Assembly (NCBI RefSeq): GCF_900115825.1
Contig: NZ_FOXW01000001.1
Span: forward strand, 529,173 to 593,172
Source: Desemzia incerta
Lineage (GTDB): Bacteria > Bacillota > Bacilli > Lactobacillales > Carnobacteriaceae
Reading direction: 5' to 3'
Length of the DNA: 64,000 bases
The notes under the pieces were generated by a model. It saw only the letters and a list, made by a program, of their open reading frames with translations. It did not search any database and was not told the DNA's origin. The position numbers were made by a program, and so were the translations under genes. Shown here in pieces: positions 1 to 8,506 of this stretch. Within the stretch, counting starts at the first letter, position 1, and the number at the start of each line of letters is the position of its first letter.

Positions 1-1170
1 ATGACATTAGGGATTCAAACTTTAGAGTCTGGTGTTTTCGGTGGTATCGTAGTTGGTATTCTTGCAAGCTGGTTGCACAATCGTTACAATAAGATCGAAT
101 TGCCGCAATACTTAGGGTTCTTCGGTGGTTCTCGTTTTGTACCGATCGTGACTTCGTTTGCAGCTATTTTATTAGGTGTAGTCATGTACTTTGTATGGCC
201 GCTATTCCAAAATGTGATTGCTGGAGTAGGGGATGTTGTCAATGCAACTGGTTATGTAGGAACGCTATTATATGGATTTATTTTACGCATGCTTGGACCA
301 CTTGGTTTGCACCACATTTTCTATCTGCCATTTTGGCAAACAGCTGTCGGCGGATCATTAGAAGTTGGTGGAGAAATTGTTCAAGGAACTCAAAACATTT
401 TCTTTGCTCAATTAGGCGACCCTAGTACGACAGAATTTTTTGCAGGAACATCACGCTTCATGTCAGGTCGTTTCATTACCATGATGTTTGGATTGGTAGG
501 GGCTGCATTTGCGATTTATAAAACAGCAAAACCTGAGAATAAAAAAGTTGTGGGTGGATTGATGTTGTCAGCAGCTTTAACTTCTTTCTTAACTGGGATC
601 ACTGAACCACTGGAATTCTCATTCCTGTTTGTAGCTCCAGTATTGTACGTTGTTCATGCTGCATTTGATGGTTTTGCTTTTATGTTTGCACATATTTTTG
701 ACATCACTATTGGACAAACGTTCTCTGGCGGTTTCATTGACTTTATTTTATTCGGAGTATTGCAAGGTAATGCTCGCACGAACTGGTTGTTAGTTCTTCC
801 AATCGGAATAGCTTGGTTCTTCTTGTATTACTTTACATTCACATGCTTGATCCGCAAATTTAATTTCAAGACGCCAGGCAGAGAAGAGAAATTAGCAGCA
901 ACACCTACAGGAAATACTGTAAAAGAAGGAAGAGCTGTAAATATCATTGAAGCATTAGGCGGAAAAGATAATTTAGTAGACGTAGATAACTGCGCCACTC
1001 GTTTACGTGTGACTGTAAAAGATGGTTCTTTAGTTAACAAAGAATCATTGAAAGCTACAGGCAGCAGTGGAGTGTTGGTAAAAGGAAATGGGATCCAAGT
1101 TGTGTACGGACCGCAAGTTTCTGTTATTAAAAATGAAGTGGAAGAAGTATTGGAGGAATATGAAGGATGA
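1..1170 (+). CDS. PTS permease, EIICB, glucose/amino-sugar superfamily (5' end cut by window)
   Basis: Membrane permease of the phosphotransferase system that imports and phosphorylates a sugar. The visible 389 residues are the later part of the EIIC domain (several hydrophobic segments, the GITEPLEF motif near residue 198) followed by a complete EIIB domain whose phosphorylated cysteine sits in NCATRLRV (Cys331 of the visible part). Family members are about 480-530 residues, so roughly the first 100 residues lie outside the window; the ATG at base 1 aligns to an internal position. There is no EIIA domain, so phosphate must come from an EIIA in trans. Overlap with nanE suggests the substrate is ManNAc or another amino sugar, but a glucose or maltose-type substrate cannot be excluded. 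Confidence 0.88.
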   Translation: MTLGIQTLESGVFGGIVVGILASWLHNRYNKIELPQYLGFFGGSRFVPIVTSFAAILLGVVMYFVWPLFQNVIAGVGDVVNATGYVGTLLYGFILRMLGPLGLHHIFYLPFWQTAVGGSLEVGGEIVQGTQNIFFAQLGDPSTTEFFAGTSRFMSGRFITMMFGLVGAAFAIYKTAKPENKKVVGGLMLSAALTSFLTGITEPLEFSFLFVAPVLYVVHAAFDGFAFMFAHIFDITIGQTFSGGFIDFILFGVLQGNARTNWLLVLPIGIAWFFLYYFTFTCLIRKFNFKTPGREEKLAATPTGNTVKEGRAVNIIEALGGKDNLVDVDNCATRLRVTVKDGSLVNKESLKATGSSGVLVKGNGIQVVYGPQVSVIKNEVEEVLEEYEG

Positions 1171-1850
1171 AAATGATTGATCAAGTAAAAGGTGGTTTGA
1201 TCGTTTCTTGTCAAGCCTTGCCAGACGAACCATTGCACAGTTCTTACATTATGGGGCGTATGGCAGTAGCCGCTGAACAAGGCGGGGCAGTAGGGATTCG
1301 TGCTAATACAAGAGAAGATATTATTGAAATCAAGAAAAATACAGAGTTGCCGGTCATTGGAATCGTTAAACGCGACTATGACGATTCTCCAGTTTTCATC
1401 ACAGCCACAATGAAAGAAATCGATGAGTTGATGGAATCTGGTTGTGAGATGATTGCTTTAGATGCAACCGATCGCATTCGTCCAAATGGGCAAACATTGC
1501 AAGAGTTCGTCTCTACAATACGTGAAAAGTATGGAGATATCCAATTGATGGCTGACTGTTCAACTGTTGAAGAAGTGTTTGAAGCTGAGAGACTGGGCTT
1601 TGATGTAGTTTCAACTACTTTAATGGGGTATACAGAAGCATCTAAAGGACACGACATTGCTGAAAATGATTTTGCACGACTAAAAGAAGTTTTAGCTCAT
1701 GTAAAAGCACCCGTTATCGCAGAAGGAAATGTCAATACTCCTGCAAAAGCTAAACGTTGCTTAGAGTTAGGGGTAACTTCAGTGGTAGTCGGAAGTGCCA
1801 TAACAAGACCACAACTTATCACAAAGACATTTGTAGAAGGTATGAAATAA
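1167..1850 (+). CDS. nanE: N-acetylmannosamine-6-phosphate 2-epimerase
   Basis: Converts ManNAc-6-P to GlcNAc-6-P in the cytosol, feeding amino sugars into the NagA/NagB route. The 227-residue protein has the usual family length, a TIM-barrel pattern, the conserved GIVKRDY segment with the expected catalytic lysine, [11 protein letters not shown] and the phosphate-binding end AEGNVNTP. The start codon overlaps the stop of the upstream PTS gene (ATGA), with GGAGGA about 9 bases upstream; the ATG at 1173 is a possible alternative. The overlap implies one transcript and a permease delivering ManNAc-6-P. No sialic acid lyase or kinase is visible next to it. Confidence 0.93.
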   Translation: MKMIDQVKGGLIVSCQALPDEPLHSSYIMGRMAVAAEQGGAVGIRANTREDIIEIKKNTELPVIGIVKRDYDDSPVFITATMKEIDELMESGCEMIALDATDRIRPNGQTLQEFVSTIREKYGDIQLMADCSTVEEVFEAERLGFDVVSTTLMGYTEASKGHDIAENDFARLKEVLAHVKAPVIAEGNVNTPAKAKRCLELGVTSVVVGSAITRPQLITKTFVEGMK

Positions 1851-1866
1851 AAAATGATTTAAATGT

Positions 1867-1899
1867 GAGCTCTCACTCTTGTGGGAGCTCTATTTTTTT
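1867..1899 (+). terminator. Intrinsic terminator after nanE
   Basis: GAGCTCTCAC (1867-1876) pairs with GTGGGAGCTC (1881-1890) around a TCTT loop, with one wobble pair, and is followed by a seven-T run. It ends the PTS-nanE transcript. Confidence 0.85.
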
Positions 1900-1911
1900 G
1901 TGAGAGGAAAT

Positions 1912-2060
1912 CTATTAGTCAAGTAATTCAGTGAGTCAGGTTCACTTGACTAATAGAGATGGTCTATTAATCAAGTAGATGAACTTATATTGAGCACTTG
2001 ATTAATAGGAGGATGCTATTGATCAAGTACTAGCATTTTTTATGATCACTTGACTAATAG
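1912..2060. repeat. Three tandem 52-bp palindromic units (six 13-mer copies)
   Basis: The 13-mer CTATTAGTCAAGT and its reverse complement alternate at 1912, 1944, 1964, 1996, 2016 and 2048. Within a pair the offset is always 32 bases (19-base loop), between pairs always 20, so the unit repeats every 52 bases. Unit 2 carries a compensated change (CTATTAATCAAGT with ACTTGATTAATAG). Unit 3 is mixed and has one mismatch and one wobble. Loop sequences are unrelated to each other. The array lies in the convergent gap between nanE and the RpiR gene. Function unknown. Confidence 0.9.
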
Positions 2061-2108
2061 ATCTATAAATTCAATTAAATAGAGTTTTTCACTGTTCATT
2101 CACTCAAT

Positions 2109-2143
2109 AAAAGAAGTTCACCTATTTTAGGTGAACTTCTTTT
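2109..2143. terminator. Bidirectional terminator between nanE and the RpiR gene
   Basis: A perfect 16-bp stem (2109-2124 with 2128-2143, core AAGAAGTTCACCTA) with a three-base loop. A and T tracts at its ends allow termination on both strands. It sits directly after the RpiR stop codon. Confidence 0.85.
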
Positions 2144-2148
2144 ATGTA

Positions 2149-2955
2149 TTATTTTAATTTTAGTGCTTGAAGTGTTTTGTTTCTGTTGTCTAAGTATGTT
2201 GGATTTTTTAACAAAGAGTAGCAGAGGATATCTAAAATAAAGATGATGGAGATCTGGCTATTAATGAAACGTTCATCTGTAATGTATTGATTTTCAGAAG
2301 TAAACAACACGCCATCCGAAACTTCTGTAAGAGGGGTATGGTTACGATTCGTTATCGTAAAGACGGGAGCTCCAACTTGATTTGCTGCCTTTCCGGCTTC
2401 AATGACCGACTGAGAAGTTCCTGAATTGGAGATGCCGATAAAGAGATCATTCTCATCTAGTAAAGAAGCGCTCATCAGCATTTTATGGGGATCTAAAGCT
2501 ACGTCGGCATTCAACCCCATCCGGATCAATCGGCTTTTTAATTCCTCAGCGCTCAACCCGGAACTGCCTAGCCCGCAAATTAAAATTTTGTTAGCTTGAT
2601 CAATGGTATTGACCAAAGCTCTTAATTGATGGATATCCATCAGTTCAGTAGAAGATTGGATCAATTGATTATAATAAGAAGCAATCGTTTCAGGAACTTC
2701 CAACTTTTCATTTTGCTCCGTATTTAATTCTTGAGCGACGAAAGTTTTGAACTCAGCAAAACTAGTGTAGCCGACCTTATGACAAAATCGAGAAATAGTC
2801 GAAATTGAGGAATCCGTTAATTTTGCGAGGTCTTTGATATTCCAATGCGTGATTTCTGGCAAATGTTTGGAAATAAATTCTGCTATATTGCGTTCTTTCT
2901 TAGACAGCAAAGAATAGTTTTGTGATATTCGATTGGAAAAGTTTAGATTCTGCAT
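2149..2955 (-). CDS. RpiR/MurR-family transcriptional regulator
   Basis: A 268-residue sugar-phosphate-responsive regulator. The N-terminal helix-turn-helix (about residues 1-80) contains DSSISTISRFCHKVGY, and a SIS sugar-isomerase-fold domain (about residues 105-245) begins near ILICGLGSSGLSAEEL and includes IGISNSGTSQSV. Family members bind phosphorylated amino sugars or hexoses through the SIS domain. It is convergent with the PTS-nanE pair, so it is the obvious candidate regulator of that operon, whose promoter is outside the window. It is distinct from the second RpiR protein at 34066, which is linked to MurNAc use. Confidence 0.9.
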   Translation of the reverse strand: MQNLNFSNRISQNYSLLSKKERNIAEFISKHLPEITHWNIKDLAKLTDSSISTISRFCHKVGYTSFAEFKTFVAQELNTEQNEKLEVPETIASYYNQLIQSSTELMDIHQLRALVNTIDQANKILICGLGSSGLSAEELKSRLIRMGLNADVALDPHKMLMSASLLDENDLFIGISNSGTSQSVIEAGKAANQVGAPVFTITNRNHTPLTEVSDGVLFTSENQYITDERFINSQISIIFILDILCYSLLKNPTYLDNRNKTLQALKLK

Positions 2956-3076
2956 AAGTCATCCTCCAAAAAGTATAAATGTCTTTACTAATAGTATACC
3001 ACTCTAAAAGGAAAAAATAAGTGATTCTTTACCAAAGCAAGTACTAGCTAAGAACTCTTTATATTTTGGGGACAAA

Positions 3077-3108
3077 GAAGCCAGGTAAGAAATAATTCTT
3101 ACCTGGCT
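3077..3108 (-). terminator. Terminator of glmS
   Basis: AAGCCAGGTAAGAA pairs perfectly with TTCTTACCTGGCTT around an ATAA loop. It lies just past the glmS stop on the minus strand. Confidence 0.8.
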
Positions 3109-3122
3109 TTTCATTGAGTCGA

Positions 3123-4931
3123 TTATTCTACTGTAACACTTTTAGCTAAGTTTCTTGGTTTATCCACGTCATTGCCGCGGTGTAAACTAGTATAGTAAGC
3201 AATCAATTGAGTCGGGATGACACTCACTAACGGAGTTAACAATTCATGAACTTTTGGCAATACATACGCATCTTCTGGCTGGTTTAATCCATCCATCGAA
3301 ATGATCATGCTGTGTGCTCCGCGAGAAATAACTTCGTGCGCATTTCCACGAGTGTGTCCCGCTGTTTTTTTGTCTGTGATGATAGAGATGACTGGAGTAT
3401 TGTCTTCAATCAAAGCAATGGTTCCGTGTTTCAATTCCCCAGCAGCGAAACCTTCCGTTTGAACGTAAGAAACTTCTTTCAATTTCAATGAAGCTTCCAT
3501 CACTAAGTAGTAGTCGATTCCGCGTCCAATGTAGAAAGCGTTGCGGCTAGTGCTTAAATGAGTCAATGATAACTGTTCAAAGATTTCTTTATCATCAATC
3601 ACAGATTCAATAGCTGAAGCTACGATAGCTAATTCATGAGCAACATCCATTTCTACAGGTAAACCTTTTGCTTTTGCAGTCAATTCAGCTAAGATAGACA
3701 TGACAGCGATTTGAGCTGTGTAAGCTTTTGTTGATGCTACAGCGATTTCCGGACCAGCATACAGTAATAATGTAAATTGAGCTTCACGAGAAAGAGTAGA
3801 GCCTGGCACATTTGTCAGTGTAAGAGACGGATAACCCATTTCATTTACTTGAACCAACACTTGACGGCTGTCGGCAGTTTCTCCACTTTGTGATAAGAAA
3901 ATGAAGAATGGTTTTTCCGTCAATAATGGCATATTGTAACCAAATTCGCTCGATAAATGAACTTCGGTCGGGATATTGGTAGTTTTTTCAAGCAATTGTT
4001 TCCCAACCCAACCAGCATTGTAGCTTGTGCCACAAGCAACGATATAAATGCGGTCGCTAGCTAGAATAGAATCTAAGATCTCTGGATCCATTTCTAGTTC
4101 GCCTTGTTCATTTTGGTAGTTTTGGATGATTTTACGCATAACAGCAGGCTGCTCATCAATTTCTTTAGCCATATAGTATGGGTAAGTACCTTTTCCTAAA
4201 TCGTTCGCATCTAAGTGAGCTGTATAAGGAGCGCGGTCGATAACGTCTCCAGCCAAGGTTTCGATTTGAATGCCTTCATGTGATAATGTAGCTACTTCAC
4301 CGTCCATCAGCTCGATGAATTGATTTGTTTCTCTAATCATAGCCATTGCATCACTACAAATAACATTGAACCCATCACCTGTACCTAACAATAGAGGACT
4401 CTTGTTTTTTGCTGCATAAATCACATCAGGATTTTCATTGTCCACTAAAGCAAGAGCGTAAGAACCTTTCAAAGCAACGATAGCCTTTTTGAAAGCATCC
4501 ATCGTGTCTAATTCTTCAGACTCCGCAAACCAAGCAATCAATTGAACAATGATTTCAGTATCTGTATCACTGTGCAGTTCAACATCTTGCAAATAAGCGT
4601 CGCGAACTTCTGCAAAATTTTCAATTACTCCGTTGTGGACAATCGAAAAACGACCGCTGTTTGATTGATGAGGATGAGCATTGTCTACACTAGGTGCTCC
4701 ATGAGTAGCCCAACGTGTATGGCCGATTCCTGAAAAAGCAGCAACTGATTGATCGACTTTATCGCGTAAAGCAGCGATACGTCCTTTTTCTTTGAATAAA
4801 TGACCAGTTTGACTGTCATCCATTACATAAATTCCAGCTGAGTCATAACCACGATATTCTAAAGTATCTAAACCATGTAATAAAATTTCTTTTGCATCTT
4901 TATTTCCGATATACCCAACGATTCCGCACAT
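3123..4931 (-). CDS. glmS: Glutamine-fructose-6-phosphate aminotransferase (isomerizing)
   Basis: Makes glucosamine-6-phosphate from fructose-6-P and glutamine, the first step to UDP-GlcNAc for wall and exopolysaccharide. The 602-residue product has the class II glutaminase domain at residues 1-220, whose nucleophile must be the cysteine after the initiator Met (MCGIVGYIG), and two SIS domains ([11 protein letters not shown] and GELKHG are visible), ending NLAKSVTVE. The reading frame extends four codons upstream to a TTG at 4943, but that start would bury the catalytic Cys, so ATG 4931 is chosen. The leader carries two NagR-like operators; no glmS ribozyme core was found. Confidence 0.97.
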   Translation of the reverse strand: MCGIVGYIGNKDAKEILLHGLDTLEYRGYDSAGIYVMDDSQTGHLFKEKGRIAALRDKVDQSVAAFSGIGHTRWATHGAPSVDNAHPHQSNSGRFSIVHNGVIENFAEVRDAYLQDVELHSDTDTEIIVQLIAWFAESEELDTMDAFKKAIVALKGSYALALVDNENPDVIYAAKNKSPLLLGTGDGFNVICSDAMAMIRETNQFIELMDGEVATLSHEGIQIETLAGDVIDRAPYTAHLDANDLGKGTYPYYMAKEIDEQPAVMRKIIQNYQNEQGELEMDPEILDSILASDRIYIVACGTSYNAGWVGKQLLEKTTNIPTEVHLSSEFGYNMPLLTEKPFFIFLSQSGETADSRQVLVQVNEMGYPSLTLTNVPGSTLSREAQFTLLLYAGPEIAVASTKAYTAQIAVMSILAELTAKAKGLPVEMDVAHELAIVASAIESVIDDKEIFEQLSLTHLSTSRNAFYIGRGIDYYLVMEASLKLKEVSYVQTEGFAAGELKHGTIALIEDNTPVISIITDKKTAGHTRGNAHEVISRGAHSMIISMDGLNQPEDAYVLPKVHELLTPLVSVIPTQLIAYYTSLHRGNDVDKPRNLAKSVTVE

Positions 4932-5027
4932 TTGCTGTTCCAACTTTCTTTTTATGATTTTTTTTATGAACTTTTCTAATGTAGTAGTTGTCAGACCTGT
5001 ATCTAACCAAATACAATACTACGATAA

Positions 5028-5042
5028 ATTGGTATAGACAAT
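5028..5042 (-). promoter_or_regulatory. NagR (GntR-type) operator-like site 1, glmS leader
   Basis: ATTGGTATAGACAAT resembles the NagR/DasR-type consensus ATTGGTCTAGACCAAT. It lies about 25-40 bases downstream of the predicted glmS start point, where bound repressor would block elongation. Confidence 0.65.
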
Positions 5043-5073
5043 AAATTGGAGGCAAAACAACGAGAACAGTTAC

Positions 5074-5102
5074 ATAATATAGCACCAAAAAATAGAAGTC
5101 AA
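5074..5102 (-). promoter_or_regulatory. glmS sigma-A promoter
   Basis: On the minus strand TTGACT (5102-5097), a 17-base spacer and TATTAT (5079-5074). The leader to the glmS ATG is then about 135 bases. Confidence 0.75.
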
Positions 5103-5126
5103 ACATTTATTTCTTTTTTATTTTAA

Positions 5127-5140
5127 ATTGGTATAGACGT
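5127..5140. promoter_or_regulatory. NagR operator-like site 2 upstream of the glmS promoter
   Basis: ATTGGTATAGACGT repeats the 12-base core of site 1. The two sites bracket the promoter with centres about 99 bases apart, an arrangement suited to looping repression. Confidence 0.6.
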
Positions 5141-5197
5141 TTAATCGGAGAGGGGGAGTATTGTGCTTCTAGAGAGGGAATGTCTATCAGAATAACT

Positions 5198-5243
5198 AAA
5201 AAGTCCCTTGTTGATTTAACCTGAGTCAACTAGGGATTTTTTT
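5198..5243. terminator. Orphan terminator-like hairpin between glmS and the EPS operon
   Basis: AAAAGTCCCTTGTTGA (from 5199) pairs with TCAACTAGGGATTTT (from 5226) with one wobble and one mismatch, followed by more Ts; the minus strand also ends in five Ts. No gene lies directly upstream on either strand, so it may insulate the divergent promoters or end a short untranslated transcript. Confidence 0.65.
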
Positions 5244-5321
5244 GTTTTGTCAAAAAAACGACACATTTAGAGGGAGAAAAAAAGTCGAAAAAGGTTATCG
5301 TTTTTCTCCTTTTTGAAAACG

Positions 5322-5330
5322 TGCTATACT
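5322..5330 (+). promoter_or_regulatory. Extended -10 promoter of the exopolysaccharide operon
   Basis: TGCTATACT gives a TGn extension plus TATACT. No good -35 is spaced 17 bases upstream (TTTTCT at best), as is common for extended -10 promoters. Start point about 5337. Confidence 0.55.
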
Positions 5331-5535
5331 CTATGCAAATTAAAAAACACACCTTTTTGATTTTACTCCAGTTTTAACCTCAGATTTTACCGCTTTTTCT
5401 CATCTAGATGGATCCAACACAAGTATCTTTTTCTATTAGTTCGTTTGTTTTGTTTTTTTGGTGCACTATTATTTTGTAAGAAAATACAGCAGTTTATTTG
5501 AGTTTGCCAAATCACAAAGAAAAGAGGTCTAATGT
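5331..5535 (+). other. About 200-nt untranslated leader of the EPS operon
   Basis: No start codon with a credible ribosome binding site is seen until AAAGAGG before ATG 5536. The first 80 bases are pyrimidine-rich and G-poor, and no intrinsic terminator is recognisable. The length suggests leader-level control (Rho or antitermination), which is an inference. Confidence 0.4.
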
Positions 5536-6558
5536 ATGAAAGAAACGAGAAAAAGAATTGTCACAGAGTTGCCCGAAAAGCAGGTCGCGGATGTTTATTT
5601 TGATGGACGTTATGGAGCATTGTACGAGGAAAAAGAACAAGCTTCGTTAGAATTGTTCACATACTGTTCAGATTATGGCGAAATTCAGTATAGATATCTG
5701 AAAAGATCGGTCCCTTACTTAATTAGCGGCGAACAATATTATGATATCATTACTCCTTATGGCTATGGAGGACCGAATATTGTAGCAGCTATAGATGCTG
5801 AGAAGCTTATCGTAGAATTCCAAAAAGCATTTGCCCAACACTGCAAGGAACAAAAAATTGTCAGTGAATTCATCCGGTTTCATTTGCTGAAAAATAAAGA
5901 AGTTGTGAATAGATTTTATGGGGAAGCAGTCTTTTCCGGAATGAATATTGTCAAAGACTTGCGCGAGCCTATTCTCCAAGATTGTAGTAAAAGCGTTAAA
6001 AGAACTATGAAGAAAGCACAGCAACAAGGCTTTGAGGTTATCTATGATACATCAGGAGAACGGTTAGATGATTTCTTAACAGTTTACTATTCTACTATGG
6101 ACAGAAACGGTGCGAATAATTATTATTACTTTGATGAAGATTTCTTTAGACGCTTAAATCAAGAAATGGAAGGTCATTACGTCTATGTCCATGTTTTGCT
6201 GGAAAATAAAGTAATCGCAACCGGATTAACCCTTTATGGATCAACTTACAGCTATGGATTTCTAGGAGGGACCTTGAGCGATTATTTTACTTACAACCCC
6301 ACAACCTTTTTAGAAATCAAAAGTATGGAATGGCTGAAAGAAAAACAGGTTGACTATTATATACTCGGAGGGGGTTACGAACCTGATGACGGTATCTATC
6401 GTTTCAAACGCAGCTTTGCTAAGACCACTGGAGATGTCCCCTTTTATATCGGTAAAAAAGTCCATGATTCCACTATTTATCAACAGTTAGTCCAACAACG
6501 TTCTAAAGAACCAAACTTCGATCCATCTAACTCGTACTTTCCTTTATACCGCTCCTAA
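5536..6558 (+). CDS. FemAB/GNAT-type acyltransferase-like protein, EPS locus (copy 1)
   Basis: A 340-residue protein of the GNAT/FemAB (BioF2-like) fold class. It is paralogous to the product at 7385: both contain a YGYGGP segment, LGGGxE followed by RFKxSF, FYIGKKxHD, and end in YFPLYRS or YFPIYRS. Such proteins use acyl-CoA or aminoacyl-tRNA donors; the substrate here cannot be read from sequence. As the first gene of the EPS operon it may decorate a sugar nucleotide or lipid-linked sugar. One of the pair might replace the missing PglD/EpsM-type N-acetyltransferase. No signal peptide or membrane segment, so cytosolic. Confidence 0.7.
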   Translation: MKETRKRIVTELPEKQVADVYFDGRYGALYEEKEQASLELFTYCSDYGEIQYRYLKRSVPYLISGEQYYDIITPYGYGGPNIVAAIDAEKLIVEFQKAFAQHCKEQKIVSEFIRFHLLKNKEVVNRFYGEAVFSGMNIVKDLREPILQDCSKSVKRTMKKAQQQGFEVIYDTSGERLDDFLTVYYSTMDRNGANNYYYFDEDFFRRLNQEMEGHYVYVHVLLENKVIATGLTLYGSTYSYGFLGGTLSDYFTYNPTTFLEIKSMEWLKEKQVDYYILGGGYEPDDGIYRFKRSFAKTTGDVPFYIGKKVHDSTIYQQLVQQRSKEPNFDPSNSYFPLYRS

Positions 6559-6683
6559 CATCAAAAAATTCCAAAAACAGATTTAAAATCCATACAACTT
6601 CGCATTACCCTTACTCGCAACACAACCACGAAAACCACTTCTCAAAAAACTCAAAAAATCCTCATCCACCATAAAACTCAATT
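6559..6683 (+). promoter_or_regulatory. C-rich, G-poor intergenic stretch (candidate rut site)
   Basis: By direct count this 125-base gap holds 38 C and 4 G, with no stable hairpin. That composition is the classical signature of a Rho utilisation site. It precedes the initiating sugar transferase inside the EPS operon. Confidence 0.45.
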
Positions 6684-6706
6684 GAAAAGAAAGAAGGGAA
6701 CTGGTT

Positions 6707-7336
6707 ATGTACAAGACCGTTAAACCTTTAGTCGATGTTATTGGCGCGTTGATCCTGTTCTTTTTTGTATGGCCAATCATCCTTTTTTGCGGAATCTGCA
6801 TTAAATTGGAAGACCCCTCTGGTCCAGTCTTTTTCCTTCAAAAACGAGTTGGAAAAGAAGAAAAGATTTTTCATATCTATAAGTTGAGAACGATGAATTC
6901 AAACACAGATCGAAAAGGAACTTTATTGTCTGATTCTGAACGAATGCTGCATTGCGGAAAATGGATTCGAAAGTTAAGTTTGGATGAGTTGCCTCAGATC
7001 ATCAATATCTTAAAAGGAGAAATGAGCTTCATTGGACCTAGGCCGCTATTGCCGGAGTATTTAGCTTTTTATACTGAAAAAGAGACCAAGCGTCATTCAG
7101 TGAAGCCCGGCATAAGCGGCTGGGCTCAAATCAATGGGAGAAACTCCTTAACTTGGGAAGAGCGGTTCGCATTAGACCTAGATTACATTGATCAGTTGTC
7201 TTTTAAATTGGACACTAAAATCGTTTTGTTAACGATAAAAAAAGTACTGTCTGGCTCTGATGTGATAGAAGACGAATCGGAAGAATTAGCAGATTTTGAT
7301 GTCTACCGAATGAACCAAATGCGCAGATCAAAATAG
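6707..7336 (+). CDS. Undecaprenyl-phosphate sugar-1-phosphate transferase (PglC/EpsL type)
   Basis: Membrane enzyme that starts repeat-unit synthesis by moving a sugar phosphate onto undecaprenyl phosphate. The 209-residue short form has one N-terminal hydrophobic segment (residues 8-30), then QKRVGKEEKIFHIYKLRTMN, LSLDELPQIINILKGEMSFI, GPRPLLPEY and KPGISGWAQINGRN, all diagnostic of the bacterial sugar transferase family. The short form and the dehydratase and aminotransferase downstream fit a bacillosamine-type first sugar. AGAAGGGAA precedes the ATG. Confidence 0.92.
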   Translation: MYKTVKPLVDVIGALILFFFVWPIILFCGICIKLEDPSGPVFFLQKRVGKEEKIFHIYKLRTMNSNTDRKGTLLSDSERMLHCGKWIRKLSLDELPQIINILKGEMSFIGPRPLLPEYLAFYTEKETKRHSVKPGISGWAQINGRNSLTWEERFALDLDYIDQLSFKLDTKIVLLTIKKVLSGSDVIEDESEELADFDVYRMNQMRRSK

Positions 7337-7384
7337 GCATGAACATCCTTCCGTTATCGATTTATTTAGAAAAGAGGCGTATGT

Positions 7385-8470
7385 ATGATACAAAAAAGTA
7401 TGTTGACCAAAGAAATCACGCAAAAATCAGAATGGGACGAAGCAATTGGTTTGTTTCAAGAAAAAGATATTTATTTCACTTATGACTATATGCAGCCGTT
7501 TCGAAAAAATGGTGATGGAGAGCCGATATTGTTTTATTTTGAGTCGTATTTAGGTAAAGCAGCTTATCCCTTTATGTATCGTGATATTGCTGAATCTGCT
7601 CACTTGAAAGGGAAGATTCCTAACCGAACCTACTTTGACATCAGCGGTGTTTATGGATATGGAGGTCCGCTGGTAGAAGTAAATCCTTTATATGATTTTA
7701 GTAGTGTGATAGAAATACTCAAACATGATTTCCAAGAAATTTTTTCAGCATACTGCAAAGAAAAAGGGATTGTTTCTCAATTTGACCGTTTTCATCCTTT
7801 GTTGAATACTCATGAATTTTTTGCAGATTATTGTACGGTCACACCAAATAAAAAAACGATTTGCTTAGACCTAAAAAGTGTAGAGTTTCTTACTCAAAAT
7901 TTAACTTCAGGGTGTCGAAATAAAATTCGTCAGGCTGAAAAAAATGAGATAACAGTAGTTGTAAATGATCGAGTAGAGACGTTAGAAGCATTTAAGCAAA
8001 TGTACCATTCTACGATGACACATAACCAAGCTTCGGATTATTACTTTTTCAACCCCCACTTTTTTGACGATATAAAACTTCACCAATCGTCACATCTGAT
8101 AGTAGCGAATGCTTACTATCAAGATAAAATCATTGCCTCCGCATTGATTTTGAGCTTCGATCACTTTCTTCATCATCATTTTTCAGGATCCTTATCAGAA
8201 TACCGTCATTTGAAACCGAACAACCTATTGTTCTACGAAATTGCCAAATGGGGAAGCGAACAGGGTTACCAAAGCTTTCATTTAGGCGGAGGACATGAAT
8301 CAGAAGGAGATTCTTTATTCCGCTTCAAAAAAAGTTTCTCTAAATCAGAACCAAAAGATTTTTATATCGGAAAAAAACTCCACGATCCAGTTAAGAGTGA
8401 TTTTTTAGCACAGATTGCTGGAAAATTTTCTAACGGACCCTCTGATTATTTCCCGATCTACCGCAGTTAG
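7385..8470 (+). CDS. FemAB/GNAT-type acyltransferase-like protein, EPS locus (copy 2)
   Basis: A 361-residue paralogue of the first gene of the operon, with the same landmarks: YGYGGPLVEV near residue 93, LGGGHESEGDSLFRFKKSFS near 300, FYIGKKLHD, and the C-terminal YFPIYRS. The start ATG at 7385 is preferred over the ATG four bases earlier because it keeps AGAGGC about seven bases away. Cytosolic, no membrane segment. Two divergent copies suggest two acyl acceptors or two donors. Substrate unknown. Confidence 0.7.
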   Translation: MIQKSMLTKEITQKSEWDEAIGLFQEKDIYFTYDYMQPFRKNGDGEPILFYFESYLGKAAYPFMYRDIAESAHLKGKIPNRTYFDISGVYGYGGPLVEVNPLYDFSSVIEILKHDFQEIFSAYCKEKGIVSQFDRFHPLLNTHEFFADYCTVTPNKKTICLDLKSVEFLTQNLTSGCRNKIRQAEKNEITVVVNDRVETLEAFKQMYHSTMTHNQASDYYFFNPHFFDDIKLHQSSHLIVANAYYQDKIIASALILSFDHFLHHHFSGSLSEYRHLKPNNLLFYEIAKWGSEQGYQSFHLGGGHESEGDSLFRFKKSFSKSEPKDFYIGKKLHDPVKSDFLAQIAGKFSNGPSDYFPIYRS

Positions 8471-8506
8471 CTGTTAGCTGATAAAAAGACAGAAAGGAGT
8501 ACAGCT

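Noticed and set aside
4900..5106. Open minus-strand frame of 68 codons over the glmS leader
   Set aside because: It covers the glmS promoter and operator and overlaps the glmS start out of frame; no ribosome binding site and low-complexity composition.
4932..5300. glmS ribozyme
   Set aside because: None of the conserved catalytic-core segments was recognisable on the minus strand; the NagR-like sites explain control better.
6583..6801. Minus-strand 72-codon frame over the C-rich gap
   Set aside because: It runs into the sugar transferase start, has no ribosome binding site and arises from the base composition.
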